Positions 35,150 to 44,582 are shown, numbered from the stretch's first letter. The stretch is DNA of 64,000 nucleotides from UTCHB3 sp002050155 (GCA_030584105.1 CP129491.1:310001-374000); one strand, 5' to 3'. The notes: generated by a model from the sequence alone, not told the origin. Program-made: numbers and translations.

Positions 35150-35905
35150 ATGAACATTATAACTATTGAGCACATTAAGAAAATTTACAAGATCGGAACT
35201 CAGGAAGTTCGCGCTCTTGCGGATGTTTCGCTGAAGATAGACGCTAACGAGTATGTGGCGATTATGGGACCCTCAGGCTCTGGTAAATCCACTCTGATGA
35301 ACATGCTCGGCTGTTTGGATACTCCGACATCGGGGAAATATGAGTTCAAGGGGCAGAATGTCAGCGAAATGAGCGATAACGAGCTTGCAGAAATCAGAAA
35401 TAAAGAAATTGGGTTTGTGTTTCAGACTTTCAATTTGCTTTCCCGGAGTAATTCACTTCATAATGTTGAACTGCCGTTGATTTATGCCGGGATGTCAAAA
35501 AATGAACGCCGCGAGCGGGCAACCGCGGCACTGACAAGCGTTGGCTTGGGAGACAGAATCCACCATAAACCGAACGAGCTTTCCGGCGGGCAAAGGCAAA
35601 GGGTGGCGATTGCAAGGGCTTTGGCTACCAACCCTTCCATTATTCTTGCCGATGAACCTACCGGAAACCTTGACTCTAAAACCGGAGAGGAAATTATGGT
35701 GCTGTTCCATGAAATTCATCAACAGGGCAACACGATTATCTTGGTTACACACGAAGATGATATTGCCCGGCATGCGCTGCGTATTATCAGGTTGCGGGAT
35801 GGCTTAATTGAAAGTGATGTCCCCGTTACTGACAGAATTATCCCCGGCGGGCTTGCTGAGACTCAGAAAGATGCCGAAAGCACTAAGGAAATATTTGGCG
35901 CATGA
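35150..35905 (+). CDS. MacB-type ABC transporter ATPase
   Basis: 251 residues, ATG 35150. Walker A GPSGSGKST, Q-loop FVFQTFNLL, signature LSGGQRQRVAIARAL, Walker B ILADEPTGNLD and switch histidine VTHEDD are all intact. It is of the LolD/MacB/FtsE branch that powers FtsX-like permeases without transporting through the membrane in the usual way. The stop overlaps the next gene (ATGA). It works with the two permeases, adaptor and TolC-like channel around it to export an unknown substrate (drug, peptide or lipoprotein). Confidence 0.96.
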   Translation: MNIITIEHIKKIYKIGTQEVRALADVSLKIDANEYVAIMGPSGSGKSTLMNMLGCLDTPTSGKYEFKGQNVSEMSDNELAEIRNKEIGFVFQTFNLLSRSNSLHNVELPLIYAGMSKNERRERATAALTSVGLGDRIHHKPNELSGGQRQRVAIARALATNPSIILADEPTGNLDSKTGEEIMVLFHEIHQQGNTIILVTHEDDIARHALRIIRLRDGLIESDVPVTDRIIPGGLAETQKDAESTKEIFGA

Positions 35906-37137
35906 AAGCATTCCTTTATGAACTGAAAGAAGGCTTAGTGATTGCGTTCACCGCAGTTAAGGCTAACAAGGTAAGGTCGATGTTAGCAACACTCGGGATT
36001 GTAATCGGTGTTACTTCCGTGGTGTTAATGTCAACCGCAATCAACGGGATTGACGGGGCTTTCCAGCGCGGGATCAGTTCATTGGGTTCGGATGTGTTGC
36101 ACATCGATAAGTGGGCATGGTTTAGTAATGTTGACTGGTGGAAAATCAGGAAAAGGCCCAACATTTCTTATGAGGAGTATGAAAAGTTCCGTCGGATGGC
36201 GAAACTTCCGGTTGCTGTTGCCCCAACAATCTGGTCGAATGAAACGATTAAAAACGGCGAGCTCTCGATGGAAAACATTATGATTTTCGGTTCAACTGCT
36301 GAATATCTTGCTACCACCAATTTTACATTCAGTTCCGGGAGATTTTACACAGAAATTGAAAGTAAAGGTTCCCGCTATGTGGCAGTGCTTGGCTCGGAGG
36401 TGGCTGAAAACCTCTTCCCTCAGGGGAATGCTCTCGGGAAAAGTGTAAAAATAGGCGGGTTCGATTTTAAGGTGGTGGGTGTGCTTAACCAGCAGGGAAG
36501 TTTCATGCTCGGCAATATGAACCCTGACAAGGAAGTGTTTGTACCGATAGGTGTTCTCTTTAAGCATTTTGTTAATTCGAATTTCAGAAGCATTACAATC
36601 GATGTTAAAGCGCCAAGTAACGATAAGGTTGCTGAGGTGGCTGATGAGGCTATTGGAGTGATGAGGAAGGTGCGCGGGCTTCGTCTCGGTGATGAGGATA
36701 ACTTTTCGGTTAATCAGCAGGAGGGATTGATGGAAAGTTATAACTCAACTGTTGGTGTAATTTCATTAGGTGGGCTGTTTATCACCGGACTGGCACTTTT
36801 TGTCGGCGCTATTGGTATTATGAATATCATGTTTGTTTCGGTGAAGGAAAGAACAAGAGAGATTGGTGTACGAAAAGCGATTGGGGCAAAGCGGCGGACA
36901 ATACTTACACAGTTTCTGTTGGAATCTGCTGCTATTTGCCTGCTTGGTGGCTTAATTGGTTTGATTAATGCTGTGTTGCTTAGCTTGTTGGTTAATCAAT
37001 GGCTGCCTACTTCCGTTCAGTACGATGCAGTTGTTATTTCGATTTTTATTTCGCTTATTGTAGGGTTGTTGGCAGGGTTTGCTCCGGCTTGGCAGGCTTC
37101 CAAACTTGACCCCGTTGAAGCACTGAGGTATGAATGA
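35902..37137 (+). CDS. MacB-like ABC transporter permease, first copy
   Basis: 411 residues, overlapping the ATPase gene by 4 bp. FtsX/MacB architecture: one N-terminal membrane helix (VRSMLATLGIVIGVTSVVLMS), a large periplasmic domain (about 60-280), then three C-terminal helices with the family motif REIGVRKAIGAKRRTIL. It ends in KLDPVEALRYE, the typical tail. No fused ATPase, unlike MacB of Proteobacteria. The end of the gene is duplicated in the 52-bp gap before the second permease. Confidence 0.94.
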   Translation: MKAFLYELKEGLVIAFTAVKANKVRSMLATLGIVIGVTSVVLMSTAINGIDGAFQRGISSLGSDVLHIDKWAWFSNVDWWKIRKRPNISYEEYEKFRRMAKLPVAVAPTIWSNETIKNGELSMENIMIFGSTAEYLATTNFTFSSGRFYTEIESKGSRYVAVLGSEVAENLFPQGNALGKSVKIGGFDFKVVGVLNQQGSFMLGNMNPDKEVFVPIGVLFKHFVNSNFRSITIDVKAPSNDKVAEVADEAIGVMRKVRGLRLGDEDNFSVNQQEGLMESYNSTVGVISLGGLFITGLALFVGAIGIMNIMFVSVKERTREIGVRKAIGAKRRTILTQFLLESAAICLLGGLIGLINAVLLSLLVNQWLPTSVQYDAVVISIFISLIVGLLAGFAPAWQASKLDPVEALRYE

Positions 37138-37201
37138 CCGGCTTGATTAAATCGCTGCAACTTAACCTCGTTAAAGTGATGAGGTACGAATGACAAGTTT
37201 G
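37102..37201 (+). repeat. Duplicated permease gene end between the two permeases
   Basis: Copy 1 (37102-37145) is the end of permease 1 including its stop. Copy 2 (37158-37201) keeps 33 of 44 bases, including a matching TGA, and would encode LNLVKVMRYE. Copy 2 also contains the ATG of the second permease. It may be a tandem duplication or the leftover end of a lost third permease gene. Confidence 0.8.
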
Positions 37202-38428
37202 TTTGAATCCCTGAAATTAGCGTTGATGGATTTGCGTGCAAACAAGCTGCGGGCTTCTTTAACGATGCTTGGTATTGTAGTGGGGATTTTTTCGATTATT
37301 GTTATAATGACTGTGATAACCATGCTTCAATCGAGTATTGAAGAGGGTGTTTCAATGTTGGCTAAGAACACATTTCAGATACAGAAATTTCCTGCAATTC
37401 GAACAGGCGGCCCCGGCATGTGGTCTAAATATCGCAACCGAAAAGACCTCACCCTTCAGGAGTATGAGCGTTTACGCAACAACCTTCCTTCTGCAAAGTA
37501 TATCGGCGCTGAGCAGGGGCAATTTGGCAAGGTGATTAAATTTAGAAACAAAGAAACCAACCCGAATGTGAATGTTGTCGGAATAACACCAAGCGCAATT
37601 AAAACAAACGACTGGAAAGTTGAAAACGGCAGAGAAATCAGGGAAACTGATGTTCAAACAAGTGCGAATGTTGTGATTCTTGGCAAAGATGTGGCTGATA
37701 AACTTTTTGAGTTTATTGACCCGATTGGTAAAGAAGTGCGGGTTGATGGGCACCCGTTGCGTGTTATCGGTGTGTATGAAGCTCAGGGGCAAATGTTTGG
37801 GCAAAGCCGCGATAATTTTGTTACCATGCCAATAACTACTCAGCAGGCGTTTTACGGTAAATACAACCGAAGCATTAGCATAACCGTTACTTCTTACTCG
37901 AAAGATGACTACAACAAAGTAATTGAGACCGCAATTGGTGTGATGCGGGCAATAAGGAAAAACCCGCCGGGGAGTGAAAATGATTTTGAAATTTTCAGCA
38001 ACGAATCTGTATTATCGGAGATAAACAGCGTAACGATTTATGCGAAAATTGGCGCTATTGTGGTTTCTTTTATTGCGCTTATTGCTGCCGGGGTGGGTAT
38101 TATGAATATTATGCTGGTTTCGGTAACGGAACGGACTCGAGAGGTTGGTGTGCGCAAAGCAATAGGGGCGAAAAGCTACCAGATTTTGATGCAGTTTATG
38201 ACCGAAGCAATTCTGTTATGTTTGCTCGGCGGTTTGGTTGGCATCGTTCTGGGAGTAGGAATCGGCAACTTTGCCGGGTCTTTTCTAAATGCTTCTGCCG
38301 CTGTACCTTATGATTGGATTATGATCGGTATCGGGCTTTGCGTTTTGGTCGGGGTGCTCTTTGGCACTTACCCCGCCTACAAAGCCGCTAACCTTGACCC
38401 AATCGAAGCGTTACGGTATGAGCAGTAA
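37190..38428 (+). CDS. MacB-like ABC transporter permease, second copy
   Basis: 412 residues, ATG 37190. Same architecture as the preceding gene: N-terminal helix (LRASLTMLGIVVGIFSIIVIMTVI), periplasmic domain, three C-terminal helices with REVGVRKAIGAKSYQIL, and tail NLDPIEALRYEQ. The two permeases are clearly related but diverged, so they may act as a heterodimer with the single ATPase. Last gene of the pump operon; the next gene is on the other strand. Confidence 0.94.
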   Translation: MTSLFESLKLALMDLRANKLRASLTMLGIVVGIFSIIVIMTVITMLQSSIEEGVSMLAKNTFQIQKFPAIRTGGPGMWSKYRNRKDLTLQEYERLRNNLPSAKYIGAEQGQFGKVIKFRNKETNPNVNVVGITPSAIKTNDWKVENGREIRETDVQTSANVVILGKDVADKLFEFIDPIGKEVRVDGHPLRVIGVYEAQGQMFGQSRDNFVTMPITTQQAFYGKYNRSISITVTSYSKDDYNKVIETAIGVMRAIRKNPPGSENDFEIFSNESVLSEINSVTIYAKIGAIVVSFIALIAAGVGIMNIMLVSVTERTREVGVRKAIGAKSYQILMQFMTEAILLCLLGGLVGIVLGVGIGNFAGSFLNASAAVPYDWIMIGIGLCVLVGVLFGTYPAYKAANLDPIEALRYEQ

Positions 38429-38486
38429 ACCGGTTTTATGAATCGAACACTTACAGAATACTTCACAGCCTTACTTCCTTTACTCA

Positions 38487-39599
38487 TCAAGCAGAACAAG
38501 GTGTAACCAAATCGATTGCTGTGATATACCATTTCCCATCCATAAAGCCGAGATATATGTGGTATTTAAAACCGTAAGGTTCATTTTCCACCTGCATAAT
38601 TGAATAAGATGTTGCGTTAATACATTTTTTTGACTTGTTGTAAACCGCAACATCACCCCCCAAATCGATAAACATCTGTTCCGTCATCATTCCGGCGAAA
38701 CTATCCGGCGAAACAGCGGAGATAAAACAACCGGTTTTGTTCCAACTTGAAAGTTCGCAGCTGAACTTGGGAATATCTTCAAAAAGTGGGCGGCACGAAC
38801 GCGGGGGAATTTTAAGTTCCCGATGATCATCAATTACAGATTCAATTTTCGAATACCAGTTAAAAATTGTGAAAGCCCCCGGATTATAGAAAACAGTTAC
38901 GCCAAGTTTCGGATGAATAAATTCGTTCAGACCGCGCAGATCACCGATGTTGTAAACAATCATTATAGTGTTCCAGGTGTTCATTAATGACGAAATTTTT
39001 TCGCCGGTTGAGTCTTTTGTACTTTTTTCATTTGTTGAATTTTGTTTTTCAACCAAATTTGTATCAGACTGCTTGTTATCGGTCTGTTTATCATCAGTTT
39101 TTTTATTATTAGTCGGTTTTTTCTCCGGATTCTTATTCTTGGGCTCTTTTTTGCCGGAAGCATTGGGGTCTTTTTTTAGTTTAGTTTTTGCTTTATAAGT
39201 AGCTACTATTTTTAAGTTTTTAGTAAACTCGATAATCCATAAGTTTTTAAGATTTAACGCTTCCTGAATCTCAATTTTATGAGCTGCTGCTTCCGCTCTG
39301 GTTTTGAATTGCCCGGCAACTGCCTTAAATTTATTTTTTTTAACTTTATCATCACGCACAACTCTGACGGTTAAGCCAAGTTCGGCATATTTTTTAGCCG
39401 CGTTTTGTGCGCCTTCAAGGTTGGGACCCGAAAGAAGCACTACACCATAAGTTGCTGCACTTCCCGGTTCATTATTTATATTATCAACACGGTTAAATCC
39501 AAAACTCGAATATTCACAGGGGTTGAGCCTCGCTGCTAAAAGAAGCGGAGAAAGAAAAAATGTAAAAAGTGTTAATGAACTCCACAAGGTATGTTTCAT
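38487..39599 (-). CDS. Exported SPOR-like domain protein of unknown function
   Basis: 370 residues, start at 39597-39599 on the minus strand. Signal peptide MKHTLWSSLTLFTFFLSPLLLAA. A SPOR-like repeat domain follows (YGVVLLSGPNLEGAQNAAKKY and KAVAGQFKTRAEAAAHKIEIQEAL), a fold that binds denuded peptidoglycan in other proteins. Next comes a charged Lys/Asn/Thr/Asp-rich linker (about 140-200), then a C-terminal domain of about 165 residues with five to six cysteines and aromatic residues that is not recognised. It is the only clear minus-strand gene here and converges with the pump operon. The 58-bp gap between them holds no obvious strong terminator. Periplasmic location inferred. Confidence 0.75.
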   Translation of the reverse strand: MKHTLWSSLTLFTFFLSPLLLAARLNPCEYSSFGFNRVDNINNEPGSAATYGVVLLSGPNLEGAQNAAKKYAELGLTVRVVRDDKVKKNKFKAVAGQFKTRAEAAAHKIEIQEALNLKNLWIIEFTKNLKIVATYKAKTKLKKDPNASGKKEPKNKNPEKKPTNNKKTDDKQTDNKQSDTNLVEKQNSTNEKSTKDSTGEKISSLMNTWNTIMIVYNIGDLRGLNEFIHPKLGVTVFYNPGAFTIFNWYSKIESVIDDHRELKIPPRSCRPLFEDIPKFSCELSSWNKTGCFISAVSPDSFAGMMTEQMFIDLGGDVAVYNKSKKCINATSYSIMQVENEPYGFKYHIYLGFMDGKWYITAIDLVTPCSA

Positions 39600-39802
39600 T
39601 TTTATTCTGAAAGTCCGAAATATTTGTAATGATTACCCAAAAAATAAGAAAATATCAACTATAAACCGCCAAACTGCAGACAATCAATTTTAACCATCCG
39701 AATCTGTAATTTACCGTTTAATAATTTTATTTTTATGGTCATCAAATATTAAAAGTAGTTGTTTATTTTTTTTGTAATTTTAGCACAGAAACTTAAAAAA
39801 AT

Positions 39803-40135
39803 ATGATCATCAAGCAATTACTCAGATTCTTCCGTTCATCATTGTTCGAAGCCCTTATTTGGATCGGTGCTTTAATATATTTAGCGCTTTATAATCCGGT
39901 ACAAGAAGCGTCGTTCAGTTTCTGTGTATTGGACAATTTAGGTTTTGAGCACTGCCCGGGCTGCGGTTTGGGGAGATCCGTTTCTTTTCTTTTACACGGT
40001 GACTTCCAAGCTTCCTGGGAAGCACATAAATTAGGAATTTTTGCGCTGATCGTGCTTCTGTTCAGAAGTGGTCAGTTAATCTACCAACACATCAATAATC
40101 AGAAACAGAAAAGCAGGTTACCGATAAATGGATAA
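39803..40135 (+). CDS. DUF2752 family small membrane protein
   Basis: 110 residues, ATG 39803. Two or three hydrophobic segments, and the hallmark FEHCPGCGLGRSVSFLLHGDF, which matches the CPxCGLxR motif of DUF2752 proteins. Function unknown in the family. It is followed by a TM2-domain protein, a pairing often seen in Bacteroidota relatives. The upstream spacer is AT-rich with a T-run ending tgtaatttt that may be part of a promoter. Confidence 0.85.
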   Translation: MIIKQLLRFFRSSLFEALIWIGALIYLALYNPVQEASFSFCVLDNLGFEHCPGCGLGRSVSFLLHGDFQASWEAHKLGIFALIVLLFRSGQLIYQHINNQKQKSRLPING

Positions 40136-40180
40136 CATTGCTAAAAAACAACATATACCAAATCTAATGAGGTTAAAGCC

Positions 40181-40528
40181 ATGGCTAAAATACATACCTA
40201 CATTCCGGGTGCTTCAATTGAAGAGCTCGCGTTTCTCGAAAAATATTTCGAAGAATTCACCGACGATCAAGCAAGAGAATTTTCAATGCTCTATATGTCA
40301 AAAAGAAAAGACGCAACAACGATACTCTTGCTGACGCTTTTAGGGTTTTTCGTCGTTGCCGGTATTCAAAGATTTATGCTCAATGATATTGGGATGGGGA
40401 TACTCTATTTATTGACCGGTGGATTATGTTTAATAGGCACAATTATTGATTTGGTTAACTATCAGAAGATGACGACTGATTATAACCTTAAAGCTGCACG
40501 GGAAGTGCTGATGTTAATGAAGGTTTAA
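40181..40528 (+). CDS. TM2-domain membrane protein
   Basis: 115 residues, ATG 40181. Soluble N-terminal half (IPGASIEELAFLEKYFEEF), then two membrane helices with the TM2 pattern LLTLLGFFVVAGIQRFMLND, GMGILYLLTGG and GTIIDLV. The family role is not established. It sits 45 bp after the DUF2752 gene and is probably co-transcribed with it. An overlapping frame at 40128 is a shadow. Confidence 0.85.
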   Translation: MAKIHTYIPGASIEELAFLEKYFEEFTDDQAREFSMLYMSKRKDATTILLLTLLGFFVVAGIQRFMLNDIGMGILYLLTGGLCLIGTIIDLVNYQKMTTDYNLKAAREVLMLMKV

Positions 40529-40609
40529 CGGATTTTTGACTTGGAATAATCAGGCTTTTTTTGTACCTTTCATTATAACTTTCACCCAAAAAATGAAAGG
40601 ACGGGAGAC

Positions 40610-41695
40610 TTGGAAAATATAAAATATAACTTGTACGAAAGAAAAGATCCTGTGGTCTTACCTGAGACATTGGGGTTCGGCAGGTATTTTTCCGATAATG
40701 TTTTTGTGATGGATTACAACCCGCAAAAAGGGTGGCATAACCCACAAATCACTGCGCTCGGAAACCTGCATATGCACCCCGCTGCATCGGTTTTGCATTA
40801 CGGTCAGACCATATTTGAAGGATTGAAAGCATACTACACACCTGACGGCGAATATCAACTATTCAGACCGGAAGAGAATTTTAAAAGGCTCAATAATTCC
40901 GCCAGGAGGCTTTGCATGCCCGAGGTGGATGTTGATTTCTGTGTCGAAGCATTGAAAGAATTAGTGTGGATCGACAGAGAATGGGTGCCTCGCGGAGATA
41001 AAGAATCACTTTACATCAGACCGTTTATGTTTGGTGAAGAAGCAATGCTCGGCGTTAAGCCATCGGATACATATAAACTGATCTTTTTGCTCTCGCCGGT
41101 TGGCGCATACTACCCGGAGGGTTTCCAGGCAATAAAAATTCTGATTCAGGATGAATATGTCCGAACTGTTCGCAAGGGTCTTGGCGAGTGCAAAACTGCC
41201 GGAAACTACGCTGCAAGTATGGCAGGGCAGGAAATTGCACGCAGAGAAGGCTGCACTCAGGTGCTGTGGTTAGACGCAGTTGAACTGAAGTACATCGAAG
41301 AAGTTGGGACAATGAATATTTTCATTCAGTTCAACGATCAGGTTGCCACACCTATGCTCTCCGGTGGAATTCTTCCGGGAATTACCAGGAAATCATCTAT
41401 GCGTATCCTGCGCGACTGGGGTTACAATGTATCTGAAAGGCAAATACCACTTAAGGAAGTGCTCGATCGTTATGAGAAAGGAGAAGTGCTGGAGATTTTC
41501 GGCACGGGTACTGCGGCAATAATTTCTTCAGTAGGTGCTGTCAGATATGGCGGGCACGATTTCGTTCTAAACAACGGGAATGTTGGTCCGCTTGCTGAAA
41601 GGCTGTTTAACGAGTTAACCGGCATACAAAAAGGCAAAGTCGAGGACCGCTACGGCTGGATTACTAAGGTTGAACCTCTTGCCGTGAATGCTTAA
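40610..41695 (+). CDS. ilvE: Branched-chain amino acid aminotransferase
   Basis: 361 residues. Start TTG 40610 with aaagga at 40596-40601, 8 bp upstream; no in-frame ATG precedes the conserved region. PLP fold type IV motifs: GQTIFEGLKAY, catalytic lysine in ECKTAGNYAAS, EVGTMNIFI, and IFGTGTAAIIS for phosphate binding. It belongs to the longer, eukaryote-like BCAT subgroup (KTAGNY and VGTMN). It makes or degrades Leu, Ile and Val by exchanging amino groups with glutamate. A good rho-independent terminator follows, so this is a single-gene unit. Confidence 0.95.
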   Translation: MENIKYNLYERKDPVVLPETLGFGRYFSDNVFVMDYNPQKGWHNPQITALGNLHMHPAASVLHYGQTIFEGLKAYYTPDGEYQLFRPEENFKRLNNSARRLCMPEVDVDFCVEALKELVWIDREWVPRGDKESLYIRPFMFGEEAMLGVKPSDTYKLIFLLSPVGAYYPEGFQAIKILIQDEYVRTVRKGLGECKTAGNYAASMAGQEIARREGCTQVLWLDAVELKYIEEVGTMNIFIQFNDQVATPMLSGGILPGITRKSSMRILRDWGYNVSERQIPLKEVLDRYEKGEVLEIFGTGTAAIISSVGAVRYGGHDFVLNNGNVGPLAERLFNELTGIQKGKVEDRYGWITKVEPLAVNA

Positions 41696-41716
41696 AGCCT
41701 TTAATAAACAAATTAT

Positions 41717-41749
41717 AAAGCTGCTCTGCGTTTGTGGGGCAGCTTTTTT
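41717..41749 (+). terminator. Rho-independent terminator after ilvE
   Basis: Stem aaagctgc (41717-41724) pairs with gcagcttt (41739-41746) around a 14-base loop, followed by a run of T. It starts 21 bp after the ilvE stop. Confidence 0.88.
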
Positions 41750-41814
41750 GTTTTCCACCCGTACCTTAAAAATTGCTAAGTTGCATGACGGAAAAAAGTT
41801 CTTTAATTAAACGG

Positions 41815-41859
41815 ATGAACAACATGAACAATATGAACAATATGAACAATATGAACAAC
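41815..41859 (+). repeat. Five 9-bp ATG-containing repeats at a gene start
   Basis: atgaacaaY is repeated five times in frame (ATGs at 41815, 41824, 41833, 41842 and 41851) at the beginning of the S46 peptidase gene, encoding Met-Asn-Asn x5. Each copy is a possible start codon. Confidence 0.95.
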
Positions 41860-44016
41860 ATTATCAAGAGATACACTTCTAAAATTTTCCTGTTTACTTT
41901 GCTTTTGGTCCTTTCAGGCTCAAAAATTCAAGATGAGGGGATGTTCCCCTTGAGTGAAATCCCCGGTTTGAACCTGAAAGAAGCCGGACTAAAAATAAGT
42001 GTTAAAGAAATCTACAACCCCGATGGGGTAAGCTTAGTTGACGCTCTTGTTAAAGTTGGCGGTTGCACGGGTTCATTCGTTTCCGAAGATGGTTTGATTT
42101 TAACCAACCATCATTGTTCTTTCGATTATGTTGCTGCAGCAAGCACCGTCGAGAATAATTACCTTGAGAACGGATTTATCGCAGATGGGAAAGAGGCTGA
42201 AATTCCGGCAAAAGGGCTTACCTGCAGAATTACTGTTGGCTACAGGGATGTCTCCGATGAAGTGCTCTCTGCCGCTGAAGGGAAAGAAGGCGCCGAACGG
42301 ATAAATGCAATAAACAAAGCACGCCGTGCATTGGTTGAAGAAGCCCAAAAAGAAGCCGGAATAAAAGCTGAAGTCTCCGAGATGTTTATCGGCAAAACCT
42401 ATGTTTTATTCAAATATACCGAATTGAAAGATGTGCGGCTTGTTTATGTGCCTGCACGGGCGATTGGCGAGTTTGGCGGCGAAGCCGATAACTGGGTCTG
42501 GCCCCGCCATACCGGCGATTTCTCATTTTTGCGTGCGTATGTTGCGCCTGATGGTTCTTCCCGTTCGTATGATAAGAGCAATGTTCCTTACACCCCTAAA
42601 AAATACCTTGAGGTGAACCCCGATGGAGTTAAAGAAAATGATTTCGTTTTTGTACTGGGTTATCCCGGAATTACATATCGGAATTTGCCAAGTGAGTTTG
42701 TGAAATTACACAGGGACGCCCGATTGCCGTACACTCAACAACTTTTTGCCGCAATAATTGCCGAATTTGAGAATCTGAGCGCACAAAACCCTGAATGGCA
42801 ACTGAAGTTGGACCCCGTGATAAAGACACTTGCCAACACTGAAAAGAACTTCCGCGGAAAAATTATAGGGTTTAATAAAATTGATATTGTCGGTCAAAAA
42901 CAGAGGGAAGAGGTCGAGATGCAAAAACTGGCTGATTCCGATCCCAAATTGAAGGCGAAATATTCCGGTTTGCTCGATAAAATTACGCAATTATATAAAC
43001 CTTTATATAAAACTTCGTCGTTGACATTGTTCGATATAGTTTTATCCAGGTTTTTAACATCATTTCGGTTGGCTGATTTGATGTCGAACTATATGTATTC
43101 GAAAACCCAACCTGATGAGAAAAGAAGTGATCTGTTTAAAGAGAAGAACCGGGGGTTGTTACTTAAACAGATTGACGATATTTTCAGCAGCTATATTCCG
43201 GAAGCAGATTTGGTATTGTTCAAAGTAGCTGTTGCCGATGCGTTAAAGAGAAACGAATTTTCAGATGTTAAATTTCTGCAAAGGTTTTCTAAGGGAAAAC
43301 ATTCTCCATCGGAGGTTGAGGCGTTTTTCAGGAATGTTTTGGATAAGTCGCAAATTACCACAAAAGAGGGCTTTCTTAAAATGATGGAGACCCCTGCGGC
43401 TGAATTTGCAACCGGTGATGACCCATTGCTCGCATTATTTACGGAATTGGACGAGGAGTTTTCGGAGTTCAGCTCTCTTTCAAAAGAGGTTGAGGGGAAC
43501 CTTAACCCACTGCTTGCAGATTATGTTGACCTTAAAAAACTTTACCTGCACCGGTCGTTCATACCGGATGCAAACAGCACGCTCCGCTTAACTTATGGAT
43601 ATATAAAGGGTTATGTGCCCGCGGATGCCACTTATTACAAACCTGTTTCAACACTCACCGGTGTAATTGAGAAAGGGCTTTCCGGAAGTGCAGATTATAA
43701 ATTGCTCCCTATTTTGAAAGAATTGTGGCAGAAAAAAGATTTTGGCAGGTATTTGGATAAAGACCTTGGTGATCTGCCGGTTGGTATTTTGTATAATTTA
43801 GACACGACCGGGGGAAACTCGGGCAGCCCTGTTTTGGACGCTATGGGCAGATTGATTGGTCTGAACTTTGACCGGGCTTTCGGTGCCACAATCAATGACT
43901 ACGCATGGAGTGAAGACTACAGCCGCTCGATCGGTGTAGATATCAGATATGTGCTTTGGAATCTTGAAAAAGTTGGCGGCGCGACACATCTTCTGAAAGA
44001 ACTTGGTGTGGACTGA
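41815..44016 (+). CDS. S46-family dipeptidyl-peptidase (DPP7/DPP11-like)
   Basis: 733 residues from ATG 41815. In-frame starts at 41785 and the four later repeat ATGs are alternatives, the last (41851) giving the tidiest signal peptide (MNNIIKRYTSKIFLFTLLLVLSG). Chymotrypsin-like triad: H in TGSFVS ... LTNHHCSF, D in DNWVWPRHTGDF and S in TGGNSGSPVLD. By family it removes dipeptides from the N-terminus of peptides in the periplasm, which fits the OPT/PepD peptide-use operon 2.5 kb downstream. Full family length. The TetR gene begins inside the stop codon. Confidence 0.93.
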   Translation: MNNMNNMNNMNNMNNIIKRYTSKIFLFTLLLVLSGSKIQDEGMFPLSEIPGLNLKEAGLKISVKEIYNPDGVSLVDALVKVGGCTGSFVSEDGLILTNHHCSFDYVAAASTVENNYLENGFIADGKEAEIPAKGLTCRITVGYRDVSDEVLSAAEGKEGAERINAINKARRALVEEAQKEAGIKAEVSEMFIGKTYVLFKYTELKDVRLVYVPARAIGEFGGEADNWVWPRHTGDFSFLRAYVAPDGSSRSYDKSNVPYTPKKYLEVNPDGVKENDFVFVLGYPGITYRNLPSEFVKLHRDARLPYTQQLFAAIIAEFENLSAQNPEWQLKLDPVIKTLANTEKNFRGKIIGFNKIDIVGQKQREEVEMQKLADSDPKLKAKYSGLLDKITQLYKPLYKTSSLTLFDIVLSRFLTSFRLADLMSNYMYSKTQPDEKRSDLFKEKNRGLLLKQIDDIFSSYIPEADLVLFKVAVADALKRNEFSDVKFLQRFSKGKHSPSEVEAFFRNVLDKSQITTKEGFLKMMETPAAEFATGDDPLLALFTELDEEFSEFSSLSKEVEGNLNPLLADYVDLKKLYLHRSFIPDANSTLRLTYGYIKGYVPADATYYKPVSTLTGVIEKGLSGSADYKLLPILKELWQKKDFGRYLDKDLGDLPVGILYNLDTTGGNSGSPVLDAMGRLIGLNFDRAFGATINDYAWSEDYSRSIGVDIRYVLWNLEKVGGATHLLKELGVD

Positions 44017-44582
44017 TGCCCTATATCCGAAAGCCTGAACCACCATCGGAACCGACCCGGGAGAGGATCATCAAGACGGCTTCCGCTCAAATTTTGCTGA
44101 AAGGCATTAAAAACACGAGCCTTGCCGAGATTGCGAAAGCGATAAAAATCAGCAAAGGGACTCTTTATTATCATTTTCGCTCGAAAGAGAACTTAATTGA
44201 AGAAATTGCCCGCGCAAATTTTGAGCAGATTTCCGCCCGGATTAAAGAAGAATTGAGCAAACACACGGTTAAAAAGGGGAGAGACGCAGTTTCAATTGTG
44301 TTGGAGGCTTTAACGGTTGAACGAAAGAATGCAAAAATTGTGCACCTCATATTTCTCGAGATTTTGCACGGCAACCGAAAATTAGGGATGAAAGTGCTGA
44401 AAATTTACCAGGAAATGAAAAAAAACATATACGAGGCATTGCTTCCGTTTTGCAAAGAACCCATTGACGCCGCCCGGTTAACCGCCATTATTGTAGCTCT
44501 TGCCGAAGGCGCCAACCTTGGTAATATGCTCGGCATGAACGAGGTCAATACCTCAGATGCCGTTAAGTATCTGAAGGTGTGA
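44016..44582 (+). CDS. TetR-family transcriptional regulator
   Basis: 188 residues, ATG 44016 sharing one base with the peptidase stop. N-terminal helix-turn-helix: RIIKTASAQILLKGIKNTSLAEIAKAIKISKGTLYYHFRSKENLIEEI, exactly the TetR pattern. The C-terminal ligand domain is diverged. Because it is co-transcribed with the S46 peptidase it may control that gene or itself; no operator palindrome was found upstream of the peptidase. Ligand unknown. Confidence 0.92.
   Translation: MPYIRKPEPPSEPTRERIIKTASAQILLKGIKNTSLAEIAKAIKISKGTLYYHFRSKENLIEEIARANFEQISARIKEELSKHTVKKGRDAVSIVLEALTVERKNAKIVHLIFLEILHGNRKLGMKVLKIYQEMKKNIYEALLPFCKEPIDAARLTAIIVALAEGANLGNMLGMNEVNTSDAVKYLKV

Noticed and set aside
40128..40334. 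Open frame overlapping the start of the TM2 gene
   Set aside because: Same-strand shadow frame; the TM2 frame has the family pattern and a proper ATG.
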